The position numbers and the translations under genes were made by a program. From positions 15,088,971 to 15,152,970 of the forward strand of contig NC_072472.1 in NCBI RefSeq assembly GCF_027596085.1: a DNA stretch of 64,000 nucleotides. Reading direction: 5' to 3'. The stretch's first letter is position 1. Every line of letters begins with the position of its first letter. The notes under the pieces are model-generated. The model worked only from the letters and a program-made list of their open reading frames with translations. It did not search any database and was not told the DNA's origin. Source of the stretch: Anoplopoma fimbria (taxonomy: Eukaryota; Chordata; Actinopteri; Perciformes; Anoplopomatidae). Positions 39,824-62,762 of this stretch are shown in pieces.

Positions 39824-39909
<86 letters not shown>
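39816..39909. repeat. (CA)n microsatellite
   Basis: Starts with CATACATACA units and then about 38 pure CA units. Confidence 0.97.
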
Positions 39910-39912
<3 letters not shown>

Positions 39913-40259
39913 CGTGGTGAAAAGTAGGTAATGTAGACCAGCTCTCTCTCTTAAATACAACACAATTACAACAGATTACATAGCAATGGCTTCCACATGG
40001 TTCACAGAAAGTGGGATTACCACCCTAACAGTGTGCGTCTGAGTGTGTGTGTTTTTGTATGTGTGTGGTAGGGTGCTTTCCTTTGGACCACCACCAACAT
40101 AGCACACTAGTCCGCAACATAAATTGAACCGGACAAGGAGTGGAGGGAAGCACGGGGGAAAAGGGTGAGGGGGTGATGGAAGAGAAGGGGAAAGGGAATT
40201 AGGGAAGAGGTGGTTGTAAAAGAAGACTAGAGGCATGTTGTGGGTCATTGTGCATCTCT

Positions 40260-40261
40260 GT

Positions 40262-40351
<90 letters not shown>
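40260..40351. repeat. (GT)n microsatellite
   Basis: About 46 units with one TTT near the start. Confidence 0.97.
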
Positions 40352-40354
<3 letters not shown>

Positions 40355-43300
40355 TGTGTTTATGATAGAATTTAAGTCTCCTGGGATGAGATTTAAAACA
40401 CAAGTTTAACTTTTCAGTGACGCTGCTACAATGAGTTGAGCTGCAGTCATGCAGACTAAATGTGTGTTTTATCAAATGCTGCCATTCGCTGGAGAATTAA
40501 AATGCCAAATGGGACGAATTTAAAACTGCAGCCTGCACCTGCATCAGCCCAGAGAAAGATATGAGACAATCACAGGTGCTGCTGAGAAACGCTAGAATGC
40601 AAGTTAGGGCCAACGCAACACCTTGAAAACTGTTCCTTCACTGCAACGTGGGTGATCCTGCTCTCTGATGTGATCCGGTTGCTGTATGTGTGTGCCGGCC
40701 AAAAATATCTCTGTCTGCTCGTGTGCTGATATGAAAATAATTCTGAGAAACACACCAGGCCAATTATTTCATATGATCTACCAGAAGAGTGAGTGAAGCC
40801 TTTTCCATTAATATAAGCCATGTGATGGGCCGGTGTCAGAAACACTTTGCAGTACCAAGATGCATTTTTAGCGTGGTGGCTGTCTGCTGGCAGCCGTACT
40901 ACCATACTCTTCTTACAAGACCACAAAATGTACAGCATGTGCACAGTTTATTTTAACAAAAAAAAGCTCAGTATGTATTCACAGGGGGAAGACAGATGAT
41001 AAAAAAAACATATGCTCATTGAAAAAAATATACTTTATACGTCATGTATGTCATCATACAGTATGAACTTTATTGACAGAAAACACAAAAACACTTAGAG
41101 TCTGAACAAGCAAAATGTAAAACACAGGGACACTTTAATTATGTCTAGGTCGTCAGTGTGTAGGTTTTAAATGAACATATATTCAGTGCAGATCTCACGC
41201 CAACAAGTAGACTCCCCGTCACCTCAAAATTAAATGTAATTTCAGCAGATGTTGATTGTATTCTGGGGATGTGTGAAAGACTTGAGAGGTCTGCTGGAAA
41301 CACAACTCTTCAGTGTGTCAGATAATCTGAATATTGTAGTGTAAGGCCCCTACAAGAGGCGGACCAAGATATTTAAGAGCCAAGTGTTCAGATTGTAATG
41401 TTTTACAGTACAATTATCTTTTTTTCTCCCTGGTAGACAAGTTAGGAAAACAATATTCTGGTGGCTTAATGAGGGAATTGTACAGATCAAAAAGATAGTA
41501 CTATATATTTGAGTTTATTGACACCATTCAATTTTTAGCGAAGCACGAGGTGAGGTGTAGCGAGGAGGAGATGAAGGGGAAGCAGGAGGAGGATGAGAAG
41601 TTAGATGAGCTGAGAAGAGAGTGAATGTCTGCGGTGCACCTGGACAGGTGAATGATGGATTAACCCCTCACCCAACCACAGGAGAGCAGCCTCCATCAAT
41701 CCATCAACAAAGACAACACACCACCAATCACACCACAGGGTGGAGAAAAGACCCGCCCCACTCTCCAGCTCAATTTTCACACTCAACACATTCAAGCCAA
41801 CATGAGCAAATCCAAAAGATGAGAGCCTGAACTCAGGATTAAATGAAACTACCGACTTTCTCCTGAGATGAACTTACATGACTTCACCCTCTCATTTTCT
41901 TCTCCGCAACAAACAAACAGACATTTCTCAGCTCATTTTTCCTGTGTTTTCCCCTGCCACATTCTCAGGCTGTCCCACTGCAAAGCCAATGTTTGCAATA
42001 GAGTAGCATATCAACCAGAACCCAATGCGGAGGCTGCAACCGCAGGACTAAAACAATGTAAGACTCCAGGGACACCTACAAGTACAGGAGGTATATGACC
42101 CCCTCTGTCTTTTGCAAATTTTGTTTTATTTCGTCTCTCTGTTTCTTGTCTCCAAGTGTCTGCGCTCTTTCTTTATCTCCTGTTCCTCTCTGGTGGTGAT
42201 ATGTGGTAGACCTCAAACTATTGTGTTTCAATGTGAAAGTTTTCCTAAATAGACCATGGTCTATTCTATTTATGGGAGACGGACAGGCCGCAGTATGTTT
42301 TTTTATTTTTATGAAGGCCTAAGGTTTTTCTTCCCTGTATATTACATTTACATCTGTTTTTCATTCTAGGAGCAGCATTTATCTTGTTACTATTTTTGTT
42401 AACCAGCAGCTGGAGCTACTTAAAATAACATGTTCTGCAGTTTAATTTTGTACCTTTAAGAATTGTCTCTTATTTTAGTTTTTGCCTTTATAACATTGTA
42501 CTCACTAAGTTAATTGCTGATATCTGGAAAAGCAGCAAACAAACTCAGAGAGGGAATTAAACCATACAAGCTATAAAATTGATTAGAGCCGCATTAAATA
42601 AAATAAAGTTTTCAGAGCATAATGCACTTTAAGTAAAATAAAAGTAAGATTATTGCAGGCAAAAAAAGAACTCTGTCAATGTTACAATATGATATTGTTG
42701 GATGTATAATCCAATAATATGATATTGTATATACGTATAATATGGTATTGTTAACATTTTAAAAATGTAGCTGGCTGTGGTAGGGCTTGTTTATCCTTTT
42801 TATAGTTGGTAGTTTAATTTACTATGTATCAATGCACATCATTTTTTTAAGTAAAGGTTTTCAAGATTTTAAATTCTTAAGTAAATGTAGTGTAGTAAAA
42901 AGTAAATTTCCCTCCACAATAGAATGAAAGTATAAAGTAGTACTTGAGTACATGTACGTGGGTAGTTTGTAAGTGTAAGAAATGATGGTGAGAACTATAA
43001 AAACATGACAGACGTTGTAAAAAAGACACAATTATAGTTGAAATTGATAGTTGAAATCGTTGATTCTGACCATCACTTATCAATTGTAGATGTAAATGTT
43101 ATTTCAAACATGTTTTAGGTTAAGATATCAGTTTAAAATGAGTTTAAGACACATTTGGTGGTGACTCCTCACTCTGTGCAGAACTAAGAGGTCAGTGGAG
43201 GACCCGCTCTGGCTTCTCAGGTTTCTGTTGTCATATTTCTGGGAATTTGATGCAATGTTTGGAAACAGAGAGGCAGTCAAGCAGGGTGGATCTCAGTTTC

Positions 43301-43545
43301 AGTGTGATTGTGTGTGTGTCTTCTCTCTACACCAACTCCATTCAGCCAAAAATGATTACGTTATTACAGCATCTAGGGCGTGAGAGTCCCCCTCCCCCCT
43401 CTCTCACTAACACTCACAGCATCAGAGTGTATTCCCTCTCTTGTCCTGGTCTCTGTCAGTCAGGCACCGTGTTCTCACTCCTCACTCTTCTGATGTCATT
43501 TGGGAGTGGATTGATGGGCGGAGGAGGCTTATGAGAAAGACACCC
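40352..43545. other. Gene-free stretch
   Basis: No exon is supported. Contains an AAGTACT-type repeat in reverse orientation (42595-42975); the rest is AT-rich. Confidence 0.5.
42595..42975 (-). repeat. AAGTACT-type fish interspersed repeat, copy 3 (inverted)
   Basis: 'aaaaatgtagctggctgtgg', 'ttggtagtttaatttactat', 'caatgcacatcat', 'gtagtgtagtaaaaagtaaa' and 'aagtataaagtagtacttga' follow the reverse-complement order of the family seen at 16905 and 20405. Diverged. Confidence 0.7.

Positions 43546-44248
<703 letters not shown>

Positions 44249-44339
<91 letters not shown>
44249..44339. repeat. (GT)n microsatellite
   Basis: About 45 pure units. Confidence 0.98.
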
Positions 44340-44340
<1 letters not shown>

Positions 44341-45386
44341 TTAGGATGTGATTAGATGTGATGAGTGAAGTGAGTAGAAGCCCTCTTGTCAGCCATAAAG
44401 TTAATGTTGGGAGTTCAGATACTCCTGTATCACCAAAAAGACTTTATTGTAAAGGAAGGATTAAGATTCCCTAATGTGATGTGTCAAACTGTGTTGGTTT
44501 AGTTTTTTTAACTGTATGCACAGATATGGAAAAAAACAGGACAGAATAGCTGAAAAGTTGTTAAGTTCTTCCTGATCTGACCTCATTGCTAGACTTGAGA
44601 GAATGAGCCCAGTTGGTTAGGGGTAAAGCTGCAGCCTGATCTTCTAAAGATGACGTTCCCATATAACGAAAGTGCATTGTCAATTTCTTCTTTTGATTTT
44701 GCAGGATTACATTTGTTATTGACGTATCACAAATACTGTGTTTTACTTAACCTAACCAAGGCGTTATTCTTGCTTTTTTGTGTCATATTATGTATTCCCC
44801 AAAAGTTTGAGCCAGGTCTTTTTAGGCTGCATTTAACTTAACAAACATGGAAAGTTCTCTGCTTTGTTTACTGAAAGAAACTGGCACCCAAACTGGGAGG
44901 CTAAAATCAGCAGCACACAACGACTTACTTAACTACTTTTATACTTCTGCTGAATTTTTTTTTTTTTAAATGCATAAAACATAAGTCTGTTGTACCAGTG
45001 CTGACAAAAAGTAGATCACAACTGATTTAACTGAGGCATTGCTGAGAAAACAAATTAAAATGTATGTTTTTAGACGAGATGTTCCATCAGAAAGAGGTCA
45101 GCTAGATTGCAGCTCCGCACAGAAGGGTTAAAGTCCATGGCAGCTGCTGAACTATTGATAACTGTTCGATCCCCGGTGGTGTGTTTCTGTGTTTACTGCA
45201 GCAGGAGAGCAGCAGCAGATCAAACCTCGCTCAGTGCTTGGTGTTACACACTCGAACCACGGTTCTCTGAAAAAGACTCCCAGGGGTCGCTGAGGGGGTC
45301 AGCGGAGGCAGAAGACCTCCTGCCTGAGCACTCAGCTGGCAGCACAGAGCTTCACAGGGCTGCACGTTGAGAAACTGTAAAAACAC
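44340..45386. other. Gene-free stretch
   Basis: AT-rich with a T-run at about 44956-44968; the 45100-45370 part is GC-richer but has no exon signature. Confidence 0.5.
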
Positions 45387-45397
45387 TGTGTGTGTGT

Positions 45398-45459
<62 letters not shown>
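45387..45459. repeat. (GT)n microsatellite
   Basis: About 36 units with one TATG break. It is the left arm of an inverted pair with the CA array at 45523. Confidence 0.98.
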
Positions 45460-45461
<2 letters not shown>

Positions 45462-45522
45462 ATGTTCTGTAAGCTCCCTCTGCTCAAATATTCACAAATT
45501 AACTAAAATCCGGGGTTCAGTT

Positions 45523-50222
<4,700 letters not shown>

Positions 50223-50390
50223 ATGTGTATGTGGTTCCTCCTGATGGGGTTAAGAGCAACGGGAGTGTGATGTGGTGATGGAGAGAGGATGAGAGAGATA
50301 AAAGAAAAGGAAAGAGGAGAAAAAAAATTTGAGAGTCGGGAGATCCATTAGCTAATGGATGTCTTCAGTCGTGTCTCGTCAGACTTATCA

Positions 50391-50438
50391 CACGCACACT
50401 CACACGCATGCACGCACGCACGCACGCACGCACGCACA
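50391..50438. repeat. (CGCA)n tetranucleotide array
   Basis: About seven CGCA units with a degenerate CACACGCATG start. This is the second CpG-containing CGCA block in the window. Confidence 0.95.
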
Positions 50439-50740
50439 GAGGCAACAAGCTATCGAACCGGTGTTTTTTGTGAATTGTGAATGTGTTCAGTTAGTGCGCC
50501 AACAAATTGACTGCATTCTTTAACCCATCTAAACGAGGCCATAAATAATCCCAAATTCAACTGATATCAACTCTATAAAACCAAAACGCAGATGTGTGTT
50601 CACACTCTAAATACATTAATGTGTGTGTGCGTGTGTGTGTATGTGCCATGAGACAGAAACTAATTGGTGTCAATAAGACATCTGTGGCTCCTCTTTGATT
50701 AAGCCTGCAGGCTAGGAATAGGAGAATAACACCTCACAAA

Positions 50741-50865
<125 letters not shown>

Positions 50866-50955
50866 CCTGTGGTTGTGCTGATAGCTAACTCCAGGCAGGG
50901 CCCATCTGTCTCATTACAGAAACGGTTCTCACTAGAGAATTTGTATTGTTTATGG

Positions 50956-51006
50956 ACACACACACACACCACACACACGCACGCACGCACACACACACAC
51001 ACACAC

Positions 51007-51094
<88 letters not shown>
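50956..51094. repeat. (CA)n microsatellite with CG interruptions
   Basis: About 68 units; CGCACG units occur in the left half. It is in tandem with the array 95 bp upstream. Confidence 0.98.
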
Positions 51095-51099
<5 letters not shown>

Positions 51100-52132
51100 G
51101 TATGACCACATCGCTGGCAGTGCTGGTAGCCTTGCTCAACATCAGAGCTGCTGGAGACAGAAACAGCTTATCTTGACAGAAGAATGGAGGAGAAATAGAA
51201 AGAAAAAGATTAAAATAATTAAACAAATATATCTATATCTAACTCTAAATCTGTCTGAGTTTTACAACTTATTGTGTAACAGTTTGACCCAGAAGCCTCT
51301 CTGACTGTGTGATCTTTACTGGAATAGAGTTTAACTTTTGAACAGTCAAGGAGTTCACAGTCACATTTTAACTATTTTATTTAACTTTTATCCACATTTA
51401 ATCTCACATTTAACTTTGTGTGCGCTACCCTCACAATGTGTTATAGTCTTTCAGGTTGTGAGTCAGCTGTAAAGCACTTTTGACAGCACTAATCTGTACT
51501 GTATGGAAGGTGAATTCAAATAAAGTTAGATTGAATCCATTAATAATTGGCTTTTGACATTTTCATGATAGGACAAACCATAATTTATTGTGTGTCTCTT
51601 TTAGTTATCAGTGGCACGTGTTTTTTTGTTTTATCCTCTTTGTGTGCGTTGCAAATTTTATTGCATTTACAGAAACCTATTTTCTTTAAATGCGTGGTTG
51701 TGGGTCAAAGTCACAGTTGTCAAACCCCAACAGCATACTGCAAAAAAATATAAATAAATGTACGCATCTGACATGCATGTATTTATTTTGTTGTGCAACT
51801 GTGATGTGTCACACATGCTGCATCAGTAGCAGGGGATACATTGAGATATCGTCACACCTGACGCCTCATGTTTGTCAGGTGAGGCCATTACTGGTCTGAT
51901 ATGGTGCGATACTGTTTGACCAAGGCATTACATTTTGCATGGAAGGTTTCAAATTCAACTGATCTTTTACTTTTTGCTCTGCAGGTTTGATTCCCAATAT
52001 TGTAGGGAATTAATCCAGTGCTGTCACGGAAAACACTAAATGATAAAGGAATTCACTTTTTTTCATTCACCATGAACCCTCTTTCATTACTAGCCCTGTC
52101 TCTATCTAACTTCATCACCATCTGCAGGTTAA
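51095..52132. other. Gene-free stretch
   Basis: AT-rich, with no long microsatellite and no supported exon. Confidence 0.45.
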
Positions 52133-52498
52133 TTAAATAGAAACATCAAAGTTCAGCAAGTCCATATTGGACATGTGTTTTGGGCTTTCTAAGAAGTGAT
52201 TGTCCCAAACAATCTTAAGGTCCTTGAAGTGGGACAAAGACCTGAGATCATGGACTAAAACTGGTTTATCTAAGTGACGAGGAAATGAACGAAAAAGCGA
52301 CCTTGATACAACCTCTCTAAAGGAGGAAAGCCTGACTCTCACCAGTTTATATAGAGGATTCAGGTAGCTGACACAGGTGAGCTGAATCTCAGTGACGACC
52401 TGACTCCTCCCTTCAGGCTCCTGCAGAGAGAGGTGCATCTCAATTCCCTTAATTGCATCCTCACTTCTTTCCCTTGCATGTGTGGTTCTCCACATCAT
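52133..52498 (-). other. Isolated 121-codon open frame, origin unclear
   Basis: A continuous frame begins with ATG at 52498 and does not overlap any simple repeat. The amino-acid composition is ordinary, with no transmembrane segment or signal peptide obvious. A TATATAAACTGG box lies inside it on the same strand, which suggests a decayed retroelement promoter or chance rather than a gene. I do not recognise the protein. It lies just beyond the inferred ebf1 poly(A) site. Confidence 0.25.
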
Positions 52499-52575
52499 GC
52501 TGCAATTTAAGTGACAGTGATAAAGTCAAAATAATAAGTGTAAAACCGACACCTTTTTCACAGAGAAGAAAGAAC

Positions 52576-52581
52576 TTTAAT
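52576..52581 (-). terminator. Candidate distal poly(A) signal for ebf1
   Basis: ATTAAA on the minus strand, followed by 'gttctttcttctctgtg', a U/GU-rich downstream element. Closer AATAAA hexamers may be used instead. Confidence 0.3.
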
Positions 52582-54474
52582 TAAATATAGAGAATCAAAA
52601 AGTTATTTTACACTTCAAAGTTTAAAATAAAAAAAGAATCAACATTATCATCTTTACAGTAGTTTCCTCTGTACTCTTCCCCTCCACACTGATACTACTG
52701 ATAAACGTGTGTGTGTGAATGATGACCACCACTGTGAGCCTGGACGCAGACAAGCCATGATAACTGTTGTTACTGATGCTGGACAAGTGCTTCGGATCAA
52801 ACCTCTTTTAACCAAACCCTCCATGTACTTCTTCCTGTACAGGTATTTATATATGTACTATAACAAAAATCATCCTTTAGCTTTAAAACATCAAATTTTT
52901 CTATTTGAGAAAAATCATGACACACTCAGACACACGGTTGCAGACACTCTTACATGTAGACACAAACAGAAAAGTGGTCTCCAGACCCATATTTGAGATA
53001 AAATAAATAGGTGGCTCATTTTGTGAGGGAAAGGAAATAAAGAGGGCAAACATACAGAGTATTAAAAGCACAATGAAAACAAGGTGGAGGAGGGAAATGA
53101 CAAAGGGAGGATAGAAAAGCGTTCATTAAGCAGCTCTGTTCCATCTTCAAATCCATCACATGGAAGACACACACAGACAATCATAAAGACATATTCATGA
53201 ACTCTACACCTAGATTATGCAAACTTTAACAATAATGATACGAACAACATTGTGACAAAATGAAAATGTTTGCTTTTCTGACTTACAAATGATAAAAAAA
53301 CAAAAAAACACCATGGCTTATTTTAGTTAGATTGAAATTAGCAGTAGAAGTATGGCTTTTTAATTAACAGACACTATAATACAAAACAAAAAAGATGAAT
53401 AAGGTTCAAATGGTTAGACATGAGAGAGACCGATCAAGGGAAACATCTTCTAGGAATTGAGTTTTCTAAAATCACAACAGTTTTTATTCCATTTAAAAAT
53501 TGAAGGATGTTTAGGATTTTTTTCCTTTTTTTTATTCAATCAATAACATTCAGGCTGGATCCCCTCAGGCAGGAGCTACACATGATTCATATTCATCAAA
53601 TGAGAGGGGTTTACTTTATCAGCATGTGATGCCAGTTAGCTTTTCTATCCAGTTAAGAATCAAAATTCACTTTCAAATTGTTTCTATTTGTGGCAAAAGC
53701 CATGGACATGATGACAAATAAACAAGAAAAATAAATGTGTGATCGCTGCCTGCTGCAGGTCTGAAAACGACGCAGACAGTTGTAAATCCTATGGCATTCT
53801 TACACAGTTTCTTTAGTGAAACAAAATTAAAAACAAATAGCATTGAAGCTGTGGCATAAGACTGTTTAGGCAGTAATGTCTGAAATAAGGGCTTTGGCAA
53901 AATTAACATTCTCATAAATTACTTAAGACTGTTTAACCACACACACTGCAGTGACTTTCACAACAAATCATCAGCGCGTCTAAGACATGTCGCTGGCTAA
54001 TTGTCCTGCGCTGCAAAAAAAGCCTTTTTTTAAACAATACATGAGGTATGTAAATTCATACCTCATCTTTACATCAGGAGAAGTGCAAAATGAATTACAG
54101 TTGCACTGTAAAAAATGAACTGAATCAGGGCCAGATTTGAAAAACAAGTGAACCTCAGGGGAAGATGATTGAAATAAATTTGGATTTTAAGCAGCTTGAT
54201 CGCACAACACTACGTGAAATGACCGTGACGTCTTAACAGCATATTACGTTGAGGTGGTAATGTGTTAAAATGATGTGCCGGCACCACGGAAACTATGCCA
54301 ATGGAAAGTGAATATGTTTTAATCAAAGGTAGGCAGGTGATCCCGGTGGATTGATGGATGGGTCAAACAAGAGACTTTCACCCAGGTAACTGGTGTATGT
54401 GTCCCCTGTGAACCCAAAAGACAACAATGGCTTTTTACAATTAGATAGACTATGTCATTAATCTTACACCAAGC

Positions 54475-54545
54475 CATAGTGTTTTCGTTCCTAAACCTAA
54501 CTAAGTAGTTTTGTTGCCTAAACCTAAATTGTTCCCTGTGGTGGA
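54475..54545. repeat. Short 'CCTAAACCTAACTAAGTAG' dispersed repeat fragment
   Basis: Two 'cctaaaccta' motifs spaced 30 bp apart; similar to the 36745-36965 repeat. Class unknown. Confidence 0.4.
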
Positions 54546-55923
54546 AGCCTGTCATTTTAAAACATTACATGACAGCACCAAGTAAAGCTCTGTTAAGAGG
54601 TTGTGGTCATTTCACGCACTTCCCTGAAATCACATTGATTTTAAGACTCAGTTGAAGAATTAATGACATTCTTTGCAGCGCAGCACTTAAGACACACTAC
54701 TGGACATTTTCTCACTAAAAACTCTCGGTCACAACAGATAAGTGTCCAGGTTAACAAAAGAAACGCAAACTGATTGGCCGGCTAATCACAGGAAGAAAAT
54801 AATAAATACAGCAAACCAAAAGAAAAACAAAACAGAAACAAGGATTTATGTATTAAGACAATCATTAGAGAAGGCAAAACCTCACAACAAAATCAAAGTC
54901 AAAATGGCAGCAGTCCTTAAGACGTGTTACTGTGGCGGCGTCCGACTTTATAACAGATCATGTGGTACAGGGGCCGACAGAGGACTCTGCGGAAGATTTA
55001 AGTCCGTTCCTAAACAGTGAAGCTGCTGTTGGCACCCAGTGATCACAAACTCATGCACTTATTTATGGCCTCTTTATAGTTAGCTCATCAGATCTGCAGC
55101 AAGTCTACTTTCTCTCTTGAATCTTGCATGGTGTCAATACATTTATTCCTGGTTTGTGAAATGACTGCATTTTGTTTCTCTCTGCACTTTCTGTTGGCTG
55201 AAAGAAGTAGCAGTGCAGATTTATGTGACGCGAGCTCAAAGCAAACATGGGGATTTCTTAAATGGCTAAAAACTGCAGCAGGCGGGAAGCATCTCAATCC
55301 TTCAGCTGATCGATTAAATGCAGAGGAAGACCTCGCTGTCTGAGGGTTTGTGCTGACGGTGGTGTGGATTTGGCAATAAGAAGTGAAAGTGTGTGTCTGA
55401 TTTGGCTTGTCTGTGTCGGCTGGATTTGACCCCGTATGAATCCTGCAGCCTCATCATCATCATCATCGTCTTCACTTTCATCATCAGGCATTCTTCACAT
55501 TATATTCCTTCATTAATGACCAAACTTCATAAATAGAAAATCCCTCATGTGAGATACAGCTGGAAGATGATTATCACACGTTGACTGTTGCACGAAAAGA
55601 AAAACAAGTCACTCAAGGGAAGAAATGGATTCTCTCCAAAATAAATACACTTCCTGTGTCCGTGGAGAGTCATAATGTAGGCGTGGCCGTTCTCCTATAA
55701 AGCATCAAGGTGTACAAAGTCTAAACAACTTATTTCTTCGCAAACAGTCTTTGTTTTTTTTGTTCTTTGTCTGTTTTTTCTTGCTGTTGTTTTTGTGTTA
55801 GAAAGGGCCTGAGTTGGGTTTGTTCCTTCAGATCAGGACGGTTTCTTCCATCCTGTGAGTCTGACTCACATCCAAATCCTCCGCTGGGATCGGCGTGAGT
55901 GTGCTTGGTTCATCTCGCACAGT

Positions 55924-55969
55924 CACACACACACACACACACACGTGCACACACACACACACACACACA
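55924..55969. repeat. (CA)n microsatellite in the ebf1 3'UTR
   Basis: About 22 CA units with a central CGTG. In the ebf1 transcript this reads as UG repeats starting about 14 nt after the stop codon. Confidence 0.95.
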
Positions 55970-55982
55970 GTCACTCACACTT

Positions 55983-61519
<5,537 letters not shown>

Positions 61520-62672
61520 CTGTGAGAAAAAGAAGAGTGTAGAATTTGCCTCAGTTTGTATATATACACAACACGTGTAATGTAGCCTTTTTTAATTAAA
61601 ATTCACAAGTAAGTTACATTGAGGTTTTAGATGCCTTTGAAGACATACAAACAGATGCAAAATCACACATGGAATCACATATAAAAGTTATTTAAAAGTA
61701 AATATACAATCCTTCCCCCTCCCAGCTACACTACACTCAACATGGATTTCAACGTCTATTCATGATAAACAAATTGCTCTTCACTCCTTTTAAAGGCAGA
61801 TTATCTGCTGTCAGGTCTAGTGCTTTTCTGTGTCTAAATGACATGTTAAAGTGACAGGCATTTAAAATATACTCTGAAGTAGATCTAAAGTGCTCTGTAG
61901 ATCTTTTGCTGTGCATTGCTGTTCATCTCAGACCACAATGTGAGCCGTTCTGAAGTGTCCCTCAAAGGGTAAATATACCCGTATTAATTATTCTTTTCAG
62001 GATCAAAAATTCTCCAGTGTTTGTTAAAGGTAAACTTCTTTGCAACAAAGAGGTTCTCTAAGTGTTATTCACATTTTAATATCTTGTTTCAATTCTTCCT
62101 CCTCTGCTTTCCCAGTCCATTTTCACCCTTTTTCTACATCCGTCTTTGCCTCCGCATTGGGAATTGTCTTTCTTATTTTCCCCACCCACCAAACCCTCTA
62201 CAATTCTCTCTTTTTCCAAGTCTCTTTATTGTTTCTCCTCCCCCACCAGCCCTCTCAGTCTCTCCCCCCCTCTCTCTCGACTCCCACCCCGGGGTCTAAG
62301 GTGTCTTGTTTAACAGTTAATGTGCTGTCGTTTCCACAGCGTGAGGCCGCCCGGCGACAGAGAGAAAATTACTCTGTGCTTCACAGTATTAAGCTGCAGT
62401 GTGTGACACAATCACACACCCACACTTATGGTTAGCTGCATGTGTGCTCTTTTGAGTTTGTGCCTGGTGGAACATATTGCCTCTCCATCAGTGTGTGTCT
62501 CTGTGTATGTGTATGTTTGTGTGTGTGTGTGAGGATATGAGAGGTCACAGAGCCAGTCAGCAGTTTTAGTGTGCCTCTCCATGGTGCTAAATTCAATCTT
62601 TTACACATTATTATGACCAGGCTGGGTCTCTGTTAACCTCTCATTATTAGACTGGTGAGCTGAGTGTCTTTC
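61520..62672. other. ebf1 intron, left part
   Basis: AT-rich with a pyrimidine-rich block at 62080-62290. No upstream EBF exon was found. Confidence 0.55.
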
Positions 62673-62682
62673 TCACACACGC

Positions 62683-62759
<77 letters not shown>
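62673..62759. repeat. (CA)n microsatellite, ebf1 intron
   Basis: About 42 units with early CG interruptions; UG repeats in the ebf1 pre-mRNA. Confidence 0.98.

Positions 62760-62762
<3 letters not shown>

Larger units (their letters stand above)
52555..55982 (-). other. ebf1: Probable ebf1 3' untranslated region
   Basis: Inference. The segment follows the ebf1 stop codon and contains no microsatellite longer than 25 bp beyond about 55.92 kb, unlike the flanks. Reverse-strand poly(A) hexamers occur at 55142-55147, 53531-53536 and 53483-53488 (AATAAA) and at 52576-52581 (ATTAAA). EBF transcripts in vertebrates usually have multi-kilobase 3'UTRs. The true end is not determined. Confidence 0.4.

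Noticed and set aside
44600..44640. tRNA-like 'agttggttaggggtaaagctgcag'
   Set aside because: It resembles a D-arm, but no acceptor stem or T-arm follows at the right spacing.
50391..50438. Regular CGCA repeat considered as a CRISPR or satellite unit
   Set aside because: It is a short simple tetranucleotide repeat in a vertebrate genome, with no spacers.
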